DNA of 64,000 nucleotides from NCBI GenBank assembly GCA_034439475.1, contig JAWXAN010000042.1, positions 128,765 to 192,764 on the forward strand, given 5' to 3'. The notes beneath the pieces were generated by a model. The model saw nothing but the letters and a program-made list of their open reading frames with translations. It ran no database searches and was not told the DNA's origin. This document shows, in pieces, positions 24,446 to 33,444 of this stretch. The stretch comes from Candidatus Zixiibacteriota bacterium. GTDB taxonomy: Bacteria > Zixibacteria > MSB-5A5 > GN15 > FEB-12. The position numbers and the translations under genes are program-made. The number at the start of each line of letters is the position of its first letter. Within the stretch, counting starts at the first letter, position 1.

Positions 24446-26734
24446 ATGGCTAAAAACTTAGTAATAGTTGAATCTCCCGCCAAATCCAAGACCCTTGCGA
24501 AATTTCTGAGCAAGGATTTTGAGATTCTTTCAAGCGTGGGACATGTCGTCGATTTGCCAAAATCGAAAATTGGCGTCGATGTCAAAAATAACTTTGAACC
24601 TCAATATGAGATAATCAAAGGAAAAGAAAAGATCATCGCCGAACTCAGGAAGGCCGCCAAGTCCGCGACAACTGTCTATCTTGCCCCTGATCCTGACCGC
24701 GAAGGAGAGGCTATTGCATGGCATTTGGCCAATAGCCTTAAAGGAAAGGGAGTCAAGGCATCGTTTCTTCGTGTGACATTTAATGAAATCACAAAATCAG
24801 CCGTGACTGAGGCAATCAAGAATCCTCGAGATATCGATATCAATTTGGTCAATGCCCAGCAAGCCCGCAGAGTTCTCGACCGGCTCGTCGGCTATTCTGT
24901 TTCCCCATTCCTCTGGAAAACAGTCGCGCGAAATCTATCGGCTGGCAGAGTGCAGTCGGTAGCGCTTCGACTTATATGTGAACGTGAAGAAGAGATTAAA
25001 GCATTCATCCAGGAAGAATACTGGAAGATTTCCGTGCAGCTTGCAACTGGTAAAAAGCAAAAATTCACCGCGCAACTGTTCAAAATTGACGGCAAAACTG
25101 TCGTAGGAGCAGGCGAAGCCGGACCCAAGAAAATTGTCATTACCACACAGGCGGAAGCCGATAAGATTGTCGCCGAGCTTAAAGGACAAAAATATACTGT
25201 CTCTGACATCACCAAGAGCGAGCGCGTCCGCCGTCCGCTGCCTCCTTTTATTACTTCCACACTTCAGCAGGAGGCCGCAAAAGTATATGGCTTTTCACCA
25301 AAGCAGACAATGAGTGTCGCGCAGGGGCTTTACGAAGGAATCGAAATTGGCCAAGACGGCCCGACGGGTTTAATCACCTACATGCGTACCGATTCTACAC
25401 GCGTCTCCGATGAAGCGCTCAAAAATGTACGGGCCATGATTGGCAAAGAGTTCGGCAAGGAATATCTGCCAGAGAAAGCAATCCAGTACAGCAGTAAGAA
25501 GAATGCTCAGGATGCTCACGAAGCCGTTCGTCCGACCTATCTGGATTTGAGCCCTGAGAAAGTGAAGAAGCATCTTTCTCCCCAGCAATTAAAGCTCTAT
25601 ACATTAATTTGGAATCGTTTCATCGCATCGCAGATGAATCCGGCGATCTTTGACGTCGAAACTGTCGATATCACCGCTGGCAATTATCTTTTCCGCGCCT
25701 CGGCACAGAAAATCCGCTTTGATGGTTTCCTTCGTATTTATCATGAGGGACGCGAGGCCGATGAGAGTGTCGACGAGGATGATAGCCAGAAACTACCCGA
25801 CTTGAAGGTTGATGAGCTATTGACCCTTTTGAAGCTTGATCCGGTGCAGTCCTTCACAAAACCGCCAGCTCGCTATTCCGAGGCCATGCTTGTAAAACGG
25901 ATGGAATCCGATGGTATCGGGCGACCGTCGACTTACGCAAGTATTATCTCGACGCTCAAAGATAGAAAATACGCCGAACTTGAGCAGAAAAGGCTCCGTC
26001 CGACAGATCTCGGCACGACTGTCAATAAGATTTTGGTTGAGAATTTCCCTGATCTGTTCAATGTTGCATTTACTGCAAGCATGGAAAAAGAGCTCGATTT
26101 GGTCGAAGAAGGAACAGATGATTGGGTGAAAGTTCTGAAAGACTTTTATAAGCCATTCATCAAAACCCTCAATGGGCTCAAGGGTAAGGAAAAAGATATA
26201 AAAGCGTCAATGACGGAAGTCACTGACATACCGTGCGATAAATGCGCCCAGCCGATGATTATCAAAATGGGACGCAATGGACGCTTTTTGGCCTGTTCCG
26301 GTTATCCGGAATGCAAGTCCACAAAGCCGCTTCCTGAAGATGAAGCAAAAACGCACAGTGATGAAAAATGCGAAAAATGCGGCTCTGCGATGGTTATTAA
26401 AACTGGACGGTTTGGACGTTTCCTTGCCTGTTCCGGCTATCCGGAATGTAAATCAACCAAACCGGTCACTCTTGGTATCAGTTGCCCGAAGCCTGGCTGT
26501 GGCGGTAAGATTCTTGAAAAGCAGACAAAAACCAAACGGCTTTTCTATGGTTGCACAAGTTATCCTAAATGCGATTTCGCTTCATGGGATAAACCAATAA
26601 ATCAACCCTGCCCGGTCTGCAAACATGTCTATGTGCTTCAGAAAATATCTAAAGCCAAGGGCGATTATTTCCGCTGCCCTGAATGCAGACATGAGATGTC
26701 TGAGGACACACCAGTCGTGAAGACCGTCGCATAA
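24446..26734 (+). CDS. topA: DNA topoisomerase I
   Basis: The 762-residue type IA topoisomerase relaxes negative supercoils. It shows the Toprim start NLVIVESPAKSKTLAKFL, the Toprim acidic motif APDPDREGEAIAWHL, and the active-site Tyr in TGLITYMRTDSTRVS (about residue 312). The C-terminus has four zinc-ribbon modules (about residues 593-755): two near-identical ones containing GRFLACSGYPECKSTKP, a third with CTSYPKCDFASW and a fourth ending CPECRHEM. ATG 24446 has AGGA 8 bases upstream; a GTG at 24440 is a weaker choice. Confidence 0.95.
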   Translation: MAKNLVIVESPAKSKTLAKFLSKDFEILSSVGHVVDLPKSKIGVDVKNNFEPQYEIIKGKEKIIAELRKAAKSATTVYLAPDPDREGEAIAWHLANSLKGKGVKASFLRVTFNEITKSAVTEAIKNPRDIDINLVNAQQARRVLDRLVGYSVSPFLWKTVARNLSAGRVQSVALRLICEREEEIKAFIQEEYWKISVQLATGKKQKFTAQLFKIDGKTVVGAGEAGPKKIVITTQAEADKIVAELKGQKYTVSDITKSERVRRPLPPFITSTLQQEAAKVYGFSPKQTMSVAQGLYEGIEIGQDGPTGLITYMRTDSTRVSDEALKNVRAMIGKEFGKEYLPEKAIQYSSKKNAQDAHEAVRPTYLDLSPEKVKKHLSPQQLKLYTLIWNRFIASQMNPAIFDVETVDITAGNYLFRASAQKIRFDGFLRIYHEGREADESVDEDDSQKLPDLKVDELLTLLKLDPVQSFTKPPARYSEAMLVKRMESDGIGRPSTYASIISTLKDRKYAELEQKRLRPTDLGTTVNKILVENFPDLFNVAFTASMEKELDLVEEGTDDWVKVLKDFYKPFIKTLNGLKGKEKDIKASMTEVTDIPCDKCAQPMIIKMGRNGRFLACSGYPECKSTKPLPEDEAKTHSDEKCEKCGSAMVIKTGRFGRFLACSGYPECKSTKPVTLGISCPKPGCGGKILEKQTKTKRLFYGCTSYPKCDFASWDKPINQPCPVCKHVYVLQKISKAKGDYFRCPECRHEMSEDTPVVKTVA

Positions 26735-26816
26735 GCGTTTCCTCATTTGCCCTCATACATTTGACGCCTGCACTGACCGGGCTTTCCCTGTGATAATCCA
26801 ACGCGCGTGAAACCGC

Positions 26817-26845
26817 TTGACCAGCGTTGAGGTTTGCGATATTCT
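26817..26845 (+). promoter_or_regulatory. xerC promoter (leaderless type)
   Basis: TTGACC (26817-26822) and TATTCT (26840-26845) are 17 bases apart. Transcription would begin at about 26852, the A of the xerC ATG. Confidence 0.5.
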
Positions 26846-26851
26846 CACACT

Positions 26852-27763
26852 ATGCTACACAAGGCGTTGGGAGAGTATTTAAGGTTTTTAGGGACTCAAA
26901 AGAGAGCTTCAAAGACAATTGAGGCTTACACACGGGATTTGACACCGTGGCTTGAGTTCTGCGAGAGTCAATATACACTGCTACCGACATCGAAGAAAAA
27001 TGATCCGCTTTTCCTCCGGTTGTATCTGAGAAAACGATCCGAAGCCAAAGTATCCAATCGTTCCATAGCCAGATTTCTCTCAGCAGTTTCATCATTTCAA
27101 CAATTCCTGGCGACCAAGCCGCACACGAAGGATTATATCTTCGTATTGCCGAAAATCAAATACTCTTCGGCTTTGCCTTCTTTTGTATCGCAGGCCGAAG
27201 CCGCAAACTTCTTCTCGCATGAGAATACGCGCGAAGACAAATCAACATACAGTTATGTTCGAGATTACACGATGCTTGCTCTGTTGTATGTTACCGGTTT
27301 GAGACGAGAAGAGCTTGCCGAATTGACAGTCTCCAGACTTGATCTCTCTCGCGGTCTTGTGACAACGATCGGTAAGGGAAACAAAGAGCGTATAGTGCCA
27401 GTCGGCCCGGCAACGGTGACTGATTTGCAGAGCTACATTACGAAGCGGGAAGAGTTTTTAGCGAAACTACACACAAACTCAGGCAGACTTTTCCTGAATA
27501 AGGACGGGGAGGGTTTGTCAGTTAGATCAGTTGACAGACTTGTCAAGCAGTTTGCGAAATCATGCGGAAGCAGTCTGACTCCGCACACGCTGCGGCATTC
27601 GTTCGCCACTCATTTGCTTGAAAATGGCGCAGATTTGGTATTGATTAAAGAGATTCTGGGACACTCTTCATTGTCGACAACACAAAAATATACCCATGTG
27701 ACAGTTGAAAAAATGAAGCAGGTTTATCGCACGGCTCATCCGCGCTCAGGGTCGAAGACCTAA
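26852..27763 (+). CDS. xerC: Tyrosine recombinase of the XerC/XerD type
   Basis: The 303-residue recombinase probably resolves chromosome dimers. It has an N-terminal SAM-like domain (about residues 1-90, KRASKTIEAYTRDL) and a catalytic domain with all active residues: Arg in VTGLRREELAEL, Lys in GKGNKERIVPVG, HTLRHSFATHLLENGADL with the H-x-x-R, GHSSLSTT and the nucleophile Tyr in YTHV. ATG 26852 fits the family and the predicted transcription start; a TTG at 26834 is possible. The order topA-xerC-hslV-hslU is like Bacillus topA-trmFO-xerC-clpQ-clpY. XerC versus XerD is decided on synteny alone. Confidence 0.9.
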   Translation: MLHKALGEYLRFLGTQKRASKTIEAYTRDLTPWLEFCESQYTLLPTSKKNDPLFLRLYLRKRSEAKVSNRSIARFLSAVSSFQQFLATKPHTKDYIFVLPKIKYSSALPSFVSQAEAANFFSHENTREDKSTYSYVRDYTMLALLYVTGLRREELAELTVSRLDLSRGLVTTIGKGNKERIVPVGPATVTDLQSYITKREEFLAKLHTNSGRLFLNKDGEGLSVRSVDRLVKQFAKSCGSSLTPHTLRHSFATHLLENGADLVLIKEILGHSSLSTTQKYTHVTVEKMKQVYRTAHPRSGSKT

Positions 27764-27765
27764 CT

Positions 27766-28317
27766 ATGGAAAGAAAAATGCAGAAGACGAGAAGCACAAC
27801 AATCATAGCAGTGTTGCACAACGGCAAGGCCGCCATTGCAGGCGACGGCCAGGTTTCAGTTGAAGACACCATCATCAAACGCACGGCCATGAAGATACGC
27901 ACGATAAATGACGGAAAAATACTGGCCGGCTACGCCGGAACCGCAGGTGATGCCCTCGCGCTCTTTGAGATTTTCGAGAAAAAACTTGGAGAATACTCAA
28001 ACGATCTTCAGCGGGCATCGGTCGAACTTGTGAAGGAATGGCGCACCGACAAGGCCCTGCAGACGCTTGAAGCTCTCATCGCCGTGACCGACGGCAAGCA
28101 TGTTTTGCTTATCAGCGGAAATGGGGACGTGGTTGAGCCGGACGACGGTATTGTCGCCATTGGCTCTGGCGGCGTCTACGCCCTTGCCGCTGCGCGGGCA
28201 ATTATCTGGGCGAATCCTAAATTGACGGCTGATAAGATCGCACGGCGCGCATTGGAAATCGCTGCCGATATATGCGTTTACACAAACAATCATATCAGTG
28301 TGGAAACTATTAAATGA
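27766..28317 (+). CDS. hslV: ATP-dependent protease peptidase subunit HslV
   Basis: The 183-residue proteasome-like peptidase forms the proteolytic chamber of HslUV. The block [20 protein letters not shown] places the catalytic N-terminal Thr after a short propeptide. Also visible are [20 protein letters not shown] and [20 protein letters not shown]. Two ATGs (27766 and 27778) can start it. It begins 2 bases after xerC and overlaps hslU by four bases (ATGA). Confidence 0.94.
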   Translation: MERKMQKTRSTTIIAVLHNGKAAIAGDGQVSVEDTIIKRTAMKIRTINDGKILAGYAGTAGDALALFEIFEKKLGEYSNDLQRASVELVKEWRTDKALQTLEALIAVTDGKHVLLISGNGDVVEPDDGIVAIGSGGVYALAAARAIIWANPKLTADKIARRALEIAADICVYTNNHISVETIK

Positions 28318-29660
28318 ACAAATACCCCACGCCCAAAGAGATAGTTGAACACCTTGATAAATATATTGTGGGCCAGGATAACGCAAAAAAATCAGTCGCG
28401 ATTGCCCTTCGTAACCGTTGGCGGCGCCAAAACGCCGCAGAAGATATCCGTGATGAAATCATGCCGAATAATATTATTCTCATTGGACCCACCGGAGTCG
28501 GCAAAACAGAGATAGCGCGACGATTGGCCGATCTGGCTGGTGCGCCGTTTATGAAGGTCGAGGCCTCAAAATTCACCGAGGTGGGTTATGTAGGACGAGA
28601 TGTCGAGTCAATGATCCGCGATTTGATTGATATCGCGGTGAATATGGTCAAGACTGAAAAGTTTGAGTTTGTAAAGGAGAAAGCTCAAAAAAGAACAGAT
28701 GAACGTTTGCTCGATTTGCTTATGGGGCCACCTTCAAGAACTTCAAGGGCGAGGCAAGCATCCGATCAGCTGATTGATTCACGCGTCGCGACTCGAGCCA
28801 AGCTTCGGGCAAAGCTTTTCTCAGGCATGCTTGATGAACATGAGATCGAGCTTGATACTCCTCAATCAAATTATCCTGTATTCGAGATATTTTCTCCGAT
28901 GGGGATGGAAGAGCTCGGGATGAATGTTCAGGAAATGTTCAGCGGGATGATGCCGAAGAAGTCAAAGCGGCGCACGATGGTAATAAAAGAGGCCCGAAAG
29001 TATCTGCTCACGGAAGAGATGGGCAAACTGGTCAATATGGACGATGTCATCACCGAAGCTCTGGGCCGCGCTCAACAGTCAGGGATTATCTTTATTGATG
29101 AACTTGATAAAATTGTTAGCGACGGCACTTCCGGCGGTCCGGATGTCAGCCGCCAAGGCGTTCAGCGAGATATTCTGCCTGTTATCGAAGGGTCAACGGT
29201 TTCAACCAAATATGGTTTGGTTCGCACCGACCACATTCTTTTCATTGCCGCCGGTGCCTTTCATGGTAAAAGTCCGTCGGACTTGATTCCTGAGCTTCAG
29301 GGACGTTTTCCAATCCGTGTCGAACTCGATTCGCTTACTGGTAAAGATTTTGTGCGAATCCTGACTGAACCCAAAACGGCTCTCATTAAGCAATACCAGG
29401 CATTGATGCTGACTGAAGGCATTCAGTTGGAGTTTACTGACGGTGCAATTGCCAAGATTGCAGACATTGCCGAGCGGGTTAATCAGCAGTCAGAAAATAT
29501 TGGCGCGCGGCGGCTTCATACGGTAATGACAACTTTGCTTGAAGATATTCTCTTTGAGCCGCCGCTCAAAAAAAAGAAACTGACTATTACCGACAAAACT
29601 GTCGAGTCGCGACTGTCAAATATTGTAGAAAATCAGGATTTGAGTAGGTATATCCTGTAG
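28314..29660 (+). CDS. hslU: HslU ATPase subunit of HslUV protease
   Basis: The 448-residue AAA+ unfoldase feeds substrates to HslV. It shows the N-terminal [20 protein letters not shown], Walker A in [17 protein letters not shown] (about residues 60-76), the pore motif [18 protein letters not shown], Walker B in [12 protein letters not shown], and the C-terminal end LSRYIL that docks into HslV. The insertion (I) domain at about 130-220 is of ordinary length. It shares a transcript with hslV by the ATGA overlap, and its stop is 4 bases from the convergent LiaF-like gene. Confidence 0.95.
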   Translation: MNKYPTPKEIVEHLDKYIVGQDNAKKSVAIALRNRWRRQNAAEDIRDEIMPNNIILIGPTGVGKTEIARRLADLAGAPFMKVEASKFTEVGYVGRDVESMIRDLIDIAVNMVKTEKFEFVKEKAQKRTDERLLDLLMGPPSRTSRARQASDQLIDSRVATRAKLRAKLFSGMLDEHEIELDTPQSNYPVFEIFSPMGMEELGMNVQEMFSGMMPKKSKRRTMVIKEARKYLLTEEMGKLVNMDDVITEALGRAQQSGIIFIDELDKIVSDGTSGGPDVSRQGVQRDILPVIEGSTVSTKYGLVRTDHILFIAAGAFHGKSPSDLIPELQGRFPIRVELDSLTGKDFVRILTEPKTALIKQYQALMLTEGIQLEFTDGAIAKIADIAERVNQQSENIGARRLHTVMTTLLEDILFEPPLKKKKLTITDKTVESRLSNIVENQDLSRYIL

Positions 29661-29664
29661 ATCA

Positions 29665-30417
29665 TTAGATCGTAATAATTTTGATTGCGCCCACGAAATG
29701 ATTTGTGGAAATATATAATTTAGAGTCAGCGGTCGCATAGTTCGAGGTTTGCACATCGACATTGTTTCCAATGCCCGATGATTTCTTGCCAAATATTTCC
29801 AATGATCCCGCAAAACTTGAACTGTGCGAGTATATCGGTAGGTCAGCCGGGGCGAATATCACGATCTCACCCATGAATCCAGAAATAATTAACCTATTCA
29901 ATCCTTTCGAAAGCCTGCACCCGTGGAGCCGTATCTCAACTGATCCAAGCACGGTTGAGACCTCGACATTCTGCATATCCATCCCGGAGCAATCGACATA
30001 CAAATCCCCCATGAATTTATCGAAGATTATTTTCCCGGACTCTTTGACTCGCGGAGCCTCGGAAAGTCTGGTGTTGCTCGAAAAAGGCGGAATGGAGGCG
30101 CCCGGCGAATACAGAGGCGCAATCGGGATGTTTGGCGACGATGGCTGAGGTATGTCTGGAGGTATCGGTCCTGAAAGAATACTCGGGATTGGGGTCAAAA
30201 CCCCGGATTGGTTTGCAACTCTGCCGGGCATTGTCTGCTCATTTTCGAGGAAGCGCCGTTTTCGAACCATCAACCAAGCTCCGACAGATATGAATAATAG
30301 CGGCCAGAAAAAGCGATGGAGTTCGCTCAAGTCGAACCATAGAATATCAAGACTTCGGAGGAAGAGTAATCCTCCGACGAGAATGAGAATTATGCCAAAA
30401 GTAACTTTTTGTGTCAT
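29665..30417 (-). CDS. LiaF-like membrane protein
   Basis: The 250-residue protein has two membrane helices (about residues 7-24 and 33-50) in the manner of DUF5668/LiaF N-terminal domains, then a basic patch (RKRRF), a proline-rich linker (about 60-115) and a C-terminal beta-helix-like domain (about 125-250) with KIIFDKFMGDLYVDCSGMDM, LGSVEIRLHGC and SGFMGEIVIFAPAD, resembling the LiaF C-terminal domain. LiaF proteins dampen cell-envelope stress systems, but no LiaRS-type pair is adjacent, so the role here is unknown. Confidence 0.6.
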   Translation of the reverse strand: MTQKVTFGIILILVGGLLFLRSLDILWFDLSELHRFFWPLLFISVGAWLMVRKRRFLENEQTMPGRVANQSGVLTPIPSILSGPIPPDIPQPSSPNIPIAPLYSPGASIPPFSSNTRLSEAPRVKESGKIIFDKFMGDLYVDCSGMDMQNVEVSTVLGSVEIRLHGCRLSKGLNRLIISGFMGEIVIFAPADLPIYSHSSSFAGSLEIFGKKSSGIGNNVDVQTSNYATADSKLYISTNHFVGAIKIITI

Positions 30418-30545
30418 AGTAACAGATACGTAATATCGAGTGCAGAGTTACGTTTGGCAAGCTGTTATCGGCGCAAAGAGGCAGCCGATTATTCTCCGTA
30501 AAGTCTGTGATTAGCAATTCGACCATAAACGAGATAGACCACTGC

Positions 30546-30574
30546 TTGACATTGGCTCTTTCAGCCCATTTATT
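30546..30574 (+). promoter_or_regulatory. argF promoter
   Basis: TTGACA (30546-30551) and TTTATT (30569-30574) are 17 bases apart. Transcription would begin near 30581, giving a 38-base leader with an AGGAGA ribosome site before ATG 30619. The rest of the 201-base gap (30418-30618) shows no other feature. Confidence 0.55.
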
Positions 30575-30618
30575 TTGCAAAAATTGATTCAGACTAGTTA
30601 TCCGTATAGGAGATTTTC

Positions 30619-31521
30619 ATGGCTCGCTCACTTACTCGCGAAACTGACCTCTCATCTAAAGAATGCCATCAACTGTTCGATCTTTGCGCAAAGATGAAAA
30701 AGAAAGAGATTGCGCCACGGCCATTGGAGAATAAATCCGTCGCCTGCATTTTCACAAAACAATCACTTCGCACCCGAATCTCATTTGAAGTCGGAATCTC
30801 CGAACTCGGGGGCTCGCCGATTTATATTACTGATGGCGAGATACAACTCGGCAAACGTGAAACTATTGCCGATGCCGCAAGGGTTTTATCCCGCTATGTC
30901 GGCCTCATTATGATTAGGACATTCGCTCAGTCCGATGTCGATGAGCTTGCAAAATATGCCTCAGTGCCGGTGATAAATGGCCTGACCGATTTATTACATC
31001 CGTGTCAGATATTTGGCGATTATTTCACCGCCATCGAGCACCTCTCCAAAAAAGAAAGATTCAGCATTGCCTATCTTGGAGACGGCAACAATATGGCCAA
31101 CAGCTGGCTGAATCTTGCTTCCTTAATTCCTATAGACCTTCGCATAGGCACCGATCAGGATTGCCAGCCTGAGCCTGAGCTGGTCGCGCTTGCAAAGACC
31201 AACAGTCAAAGTAAAGTGACCATTACCGGCGATCCTAAAGAAGCCGTTGCCAATGCCGATGTTGTCTATACCGATGTTTGGGCCTCAATGGGTCAGAAAC
31301 ATCTGGCTGAAGAAAAAGAGAGGAAATTAAGGAAGTTTCAAGTAAATAGCTCGTTGTTGGCAGGGGCGAATCGATCGGCAATTGTTATGCACTGTCTTCC
31401 GGCTGAGAGAGGAAAAGAGATAACCGATGAGGTCATGGATGGCCCGCAATCTGTTGTCTTCGACCAGGCCGAGAACAGGCTTCATATTCAGAAGGCCATC
31501 ATGGTTTTTCTGTTGCAATAG
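30619..31521 (+). CDS. argF: Ornithine carbamoyltransferase
   Basis: The 300-residue enzyme makes citrulline from ornithine and carbamoyl phosphate. It shows the carbamoyl-phosphate motif as SLRTRISFEVG (usual form STRTR), then GKRETIADAARVLSRYVG, GLTDLLHPCQIFGDYFT, the ornithine-binding DVWASMG (SMG loop) and MHCLPAERGKEI. The SMG loop and HCLP favour ornithine over aspartate or acetylornithine. The Thr-to-Leu change in STRTR occurs in some acetylornithine or succinylornithine transcarbamylases, so an altered substrate is possible. No other arg gene is adjacent. Confidence 0.88.
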   Translation: MARSLTRETDLSSKECHQLFDLCAKMKKKEIAPRPLENKSVACIFTKQSLRTRISFEVGISELGGSPIYITDGEIQLGKRETIADAARVLSRYVGLIMIRTFAQSDVDELAKYASVPVINGLTDLLHPCQIFGDYFTAIEHLSKKERFSIAYLGDGNNMANSWLNLASLIPIDLRIGTDQDCQPEPELVALAKTNSQSKVTITGDPKEAVANADVVYTDVWASMGQKHLAEEKERKLRKFQVNSSLLAGANRSAIVMHCLPAERGKEITDEVMDGPQSVVFDQAENRLHIQKAIMVFLLQ

Positions 31522-31577
31522 GCATCGACGCGCTATCCGGCTAATGGAGGGCACCACTTTTTGAAAGGAGTCGCTCT

Positions 31578-32411
31578 ATGCGCGTCCGCACATTGTCCCA
31601 ACTGCGGGGTTTGGCCCTTCTTATTGTCTCGGTTACCGTCATCTCAGGGTGCGGCGACGATAAGAACAACCCTATCGAAACACCCCTTGGCTTTACTGAC
31701 GAAGCCGCCTATGTGGCCGTAACGGCCGAAGTCGGTCAATCGGTTGATAACCTGCTTGGGCTTATCAACGACGGATTTGAGTCAGCAACACCGACTTCAA
31801 TCGAGGATCTTGATGATGTCCTGTATAACCCTCAGCCCGCTGACTCAGTAGATACCGGTGGCGGGTGGACGGTTCTCTTCCTCAGCAAACTTGCCCTCGG
31901 AACGACCACGATCAAAATTGATTCCATCCAGTATCTCGAAGGTGGCAATCCTCAGTCCAACGCAGTTGGAGCAGATGCCGTTAGCTACCGTCATATCCTC
32001 CAGCAGAATATCACCGATACAACAGTCAGCTATCGCATTGGTCAGATCCGGTCAAGCGTCGATATTACGGACTTAGACACCGATATGGCCACAGTCAATG
32101 GAACAAAATTATTTGAGTTGTCCCAGAAGAAGGTGACTGGCGCTTCAACCGAGTGGTTTGACTTTGATATGGACGTTACTGTGAGCGAACTGATGGTTAG
32201 CCGAGGCGAAGGAAATTGGAATCAAGGTTGTCCGACATCGGGTACGGTGCAGGTCAACCTCGAATATACCTACGATAACCTCGTGATTGCCCCGGTTTCG
32301 ACCTCATGGACAATCGATGTTGTCTTTGATAATGGTTCAGCTACAGTTACCGTGACTCGCGGCGAACAATCAGCTAACTACGTCACAGATTTCTGCACTG
32401 TCGCAAACTAA
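31578..32411 (+). CDS. Hypothetical lipoprotein
   Basis: The 277-residue product has a lipoprotein signal (hydrophobic GLALLIVSVTVISGC, lipid-accepting Cys about residue 25). The mature part is acidic, rich in Asp and Thr and predicted mostly beta, with short repeats of charged turns; no family is recognised. A strong GAAAGGAG ribosome site precedes ATG 31578, and an intrinsic terminator follows at 32434, so it is a monocistronic unit or the end of the argF unit, 56 bases after argF. Confidence 0.6.
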   Translation: MRVRTLSQLRGLALLIVSVTVISGCGDDKNNPIETPLGFTDEAAYVAVTAEVGQSVDNLLGLINDGFESATPTSIEDLDDVLYNPQPADSVDTGGGWTVLFLSKLALGTTTIKIDSIQYLEGGNPQSNAVGADAVSYRHILQQNITDTTVSYRIGQIRSSVDITDLDTDMATVNGTKLFELSQKKVTGASTEWFDFDMDVTVSELMVSRGEGNWNQGCPTSGTVQVNLEYTYDNLVIAPVSTSWTIDVVFDNGSATVTVTRGEQSANYVTDFCTVAN

Positions 32412-32433
32412 GACAAATGTGTCAACGACTCGT

Positions 32434-32459
32434 AAAGCCCCGACCGCGGGGTTTTTTTA
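32434..32459 (+). terminator. Rho-independent terminator after the lipoprotein gene
   Basis: CCCCG (32438-32442) pairs with CGGGG (32447-32451) around ACCG, extended by flanking A-T pairs, and is followed by a run of seven T. Confidence 0.85.
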
Positions 32460-32501
32460 TTTGTTTTTCAACTGATGAATGACAAGTTTTAAGGCAATTC
32501 T

Positions 32502-32933
32502 ATGAAAGAAATAATCAAATACAGCGGTTGTTTTATTTGCGGTGATCTCAACAACAGCGGCGTCAAGGCTCGGTTCTATTACGACGGCGATAAGGCATTC
32601 ACGGAAATCACTGCGGATATCTTATTCGAAGGATATAAGGGAATTTTTCATGGCGGTGTGATGGCCGGTCTGCTTGATGAAGTCATGGTTAAAGCTTTGT
32701 TGGCCCGAGGAATATATGTAATGACCGCTGAAATGACGACCAACTACTTGCTGCCGGTTAAAACTGGAGCTTCGTTGACTATTACCGGCAAAGTTATTGA
32801 GGAACGGGGAAGACTCTTCCTCTGCGAAGCCAACGCTGTTGGCAAAGACTCAAAAGTGTATGCGAAAGCGACCGGGAAATACCTTCGGGTCAAAAACCAT
32901 CTGCACGAGCTTCTGCTACATTCAATCGATTAG
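32502..32933 (+). CDS. Hotdog-fold thioesterase (PaaI/4HBT-like)
   Basis: The 143-residue protein matches the acyl-CoA thioesterase hotdog fold: residues EGYKGIFHGGVMAGLLDEVM (about 45-64) include the HGG motif and the central helix, and TAEMTTNYLLPVKTGASL forms the following strands. The N-terminus CFICGDLNNSGVKARFYYDG is the usual CFxCG start of this subfamily. The substrate is unknown. It stands alone between a terminator and rpsT. Confidence 0.75.
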   Translation: MKEIIKYSGCFICGDLNNSGVKARFYYDGDKAFTEITADILFEGYKGIFHGGVMAGLLDEVMVKALLARGIYVMTAEMTTNYLLPVKTGASLTITGKVIEERGRLFLCEANAVGKDSKVYAKATGKYLRVKNHLHELLLHSID

Positions 32934-33029
32934 CTGACGTAAACACTGTTCTGGTCACGGTCAGTTCTGTCGGATCCAAAATACTTATAGTTGAAAAGCC
33001 CTGAACTTCTACGTAGGTTGTGTAGAAAT

Positions 33030-33066
33030 AAAAAAGCCGTTCCAAACGATGATATTGGAGACGGCT
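33030..33066 (-). terminator. Rho-independent terminator of rpsT
   Basis: On the minus strand AGCCGT and TCCAA (from 33066) pair with TTGGA and ACGGCT (to 33035), about 11 pairs with one bulge, and are followed by a T run (A run 33030-33035 on the plus strand). Confidence 0.8.
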
Positions 33067-33114
33067 TGGAAATCTTTGAGAACTCCAGCTTGAAGCCTAA
33101 AGATGTTAGCTAAA

Positions 33115-33369
33115 TTAACCGAGCTTCTGAATAAAGAGAGACAACCGCGATTTATTGCGGTCGGCATTCCTTTTATGTATAAGACCGCTTGCGGCGGCTT
33201 TATCAAGAATGACAGTAGCTTCGGAGAGCCTTTTTGTCGCTTCGCTCTTGTCTTTTTCGCCTCGAACTGCTTTGAGCGCCGAACGGAGGGCTGTTCGCAT
33301 CGATCGATTACGAGTACGAGCCCTCTCAGAGGTCTTCATACGTTTTTTGCACGACTTATGATTTGGCAA
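33115..33369 (-). CDS. rpsT: 30S ribosomal protein S20
   Basis: The 84-residue very basic protein matches bS20: PNHKSCKKRMKTSERARTRN at the start and HKRNADRNKSRLSLFIQKLG at the end. It binds 16S rRNA early in 30S assembly. The start codon is TTG (33369-33367), with AAGGA 7-8 bases upstream. A UUG start is also used for Escherichia coli rpsT, where it takes part in autoregulation. It has its own promoter and terminator and is divergent from murJ. Confidence 0.93.
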   Translation of the reverse strand: MPNHKSCKKRMKTSERARTRNRSMRTALRSALKAVRGEKDKSEATKRLSEATVILDKAAASGLIHKRNADRNKSRLSLFIQKLG

Positions 33370-33416
33370 ATGGTTATCCTTTCAATTTCACACAAACTAT
33401 TCAATTATAACCTACA

Positions 33417-33444
33417 AATATATACAGAAGTTTCGGCTTGTCAA
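33417..33444 (-). promoter_or_regulatory. rpsT promoter, overlapping the murJ start
   Basis: On the minus strand TTGACA (33444-33439) and TATATT (33422-33417) are 16 bases apart. The -35 box overlaps the first base of the murJ ATG on the other strand. Confidence 0.55.

Noticed and set aside
26230-26470. Direct repeat of about 40 bases that could suggest a CRISPR or tandem repeat
   Set aside because: The repeat encodes two copies of a zinc-ribbon module at the TopA C-terminus; it has no spacer pattern.
33009-33206. 65-codon minus-strand frame downstream of and partly over rpsT
   Set aside because: It runs over the rpsT terminator and the end of rpsT in another frame; no ribosome site and no family.
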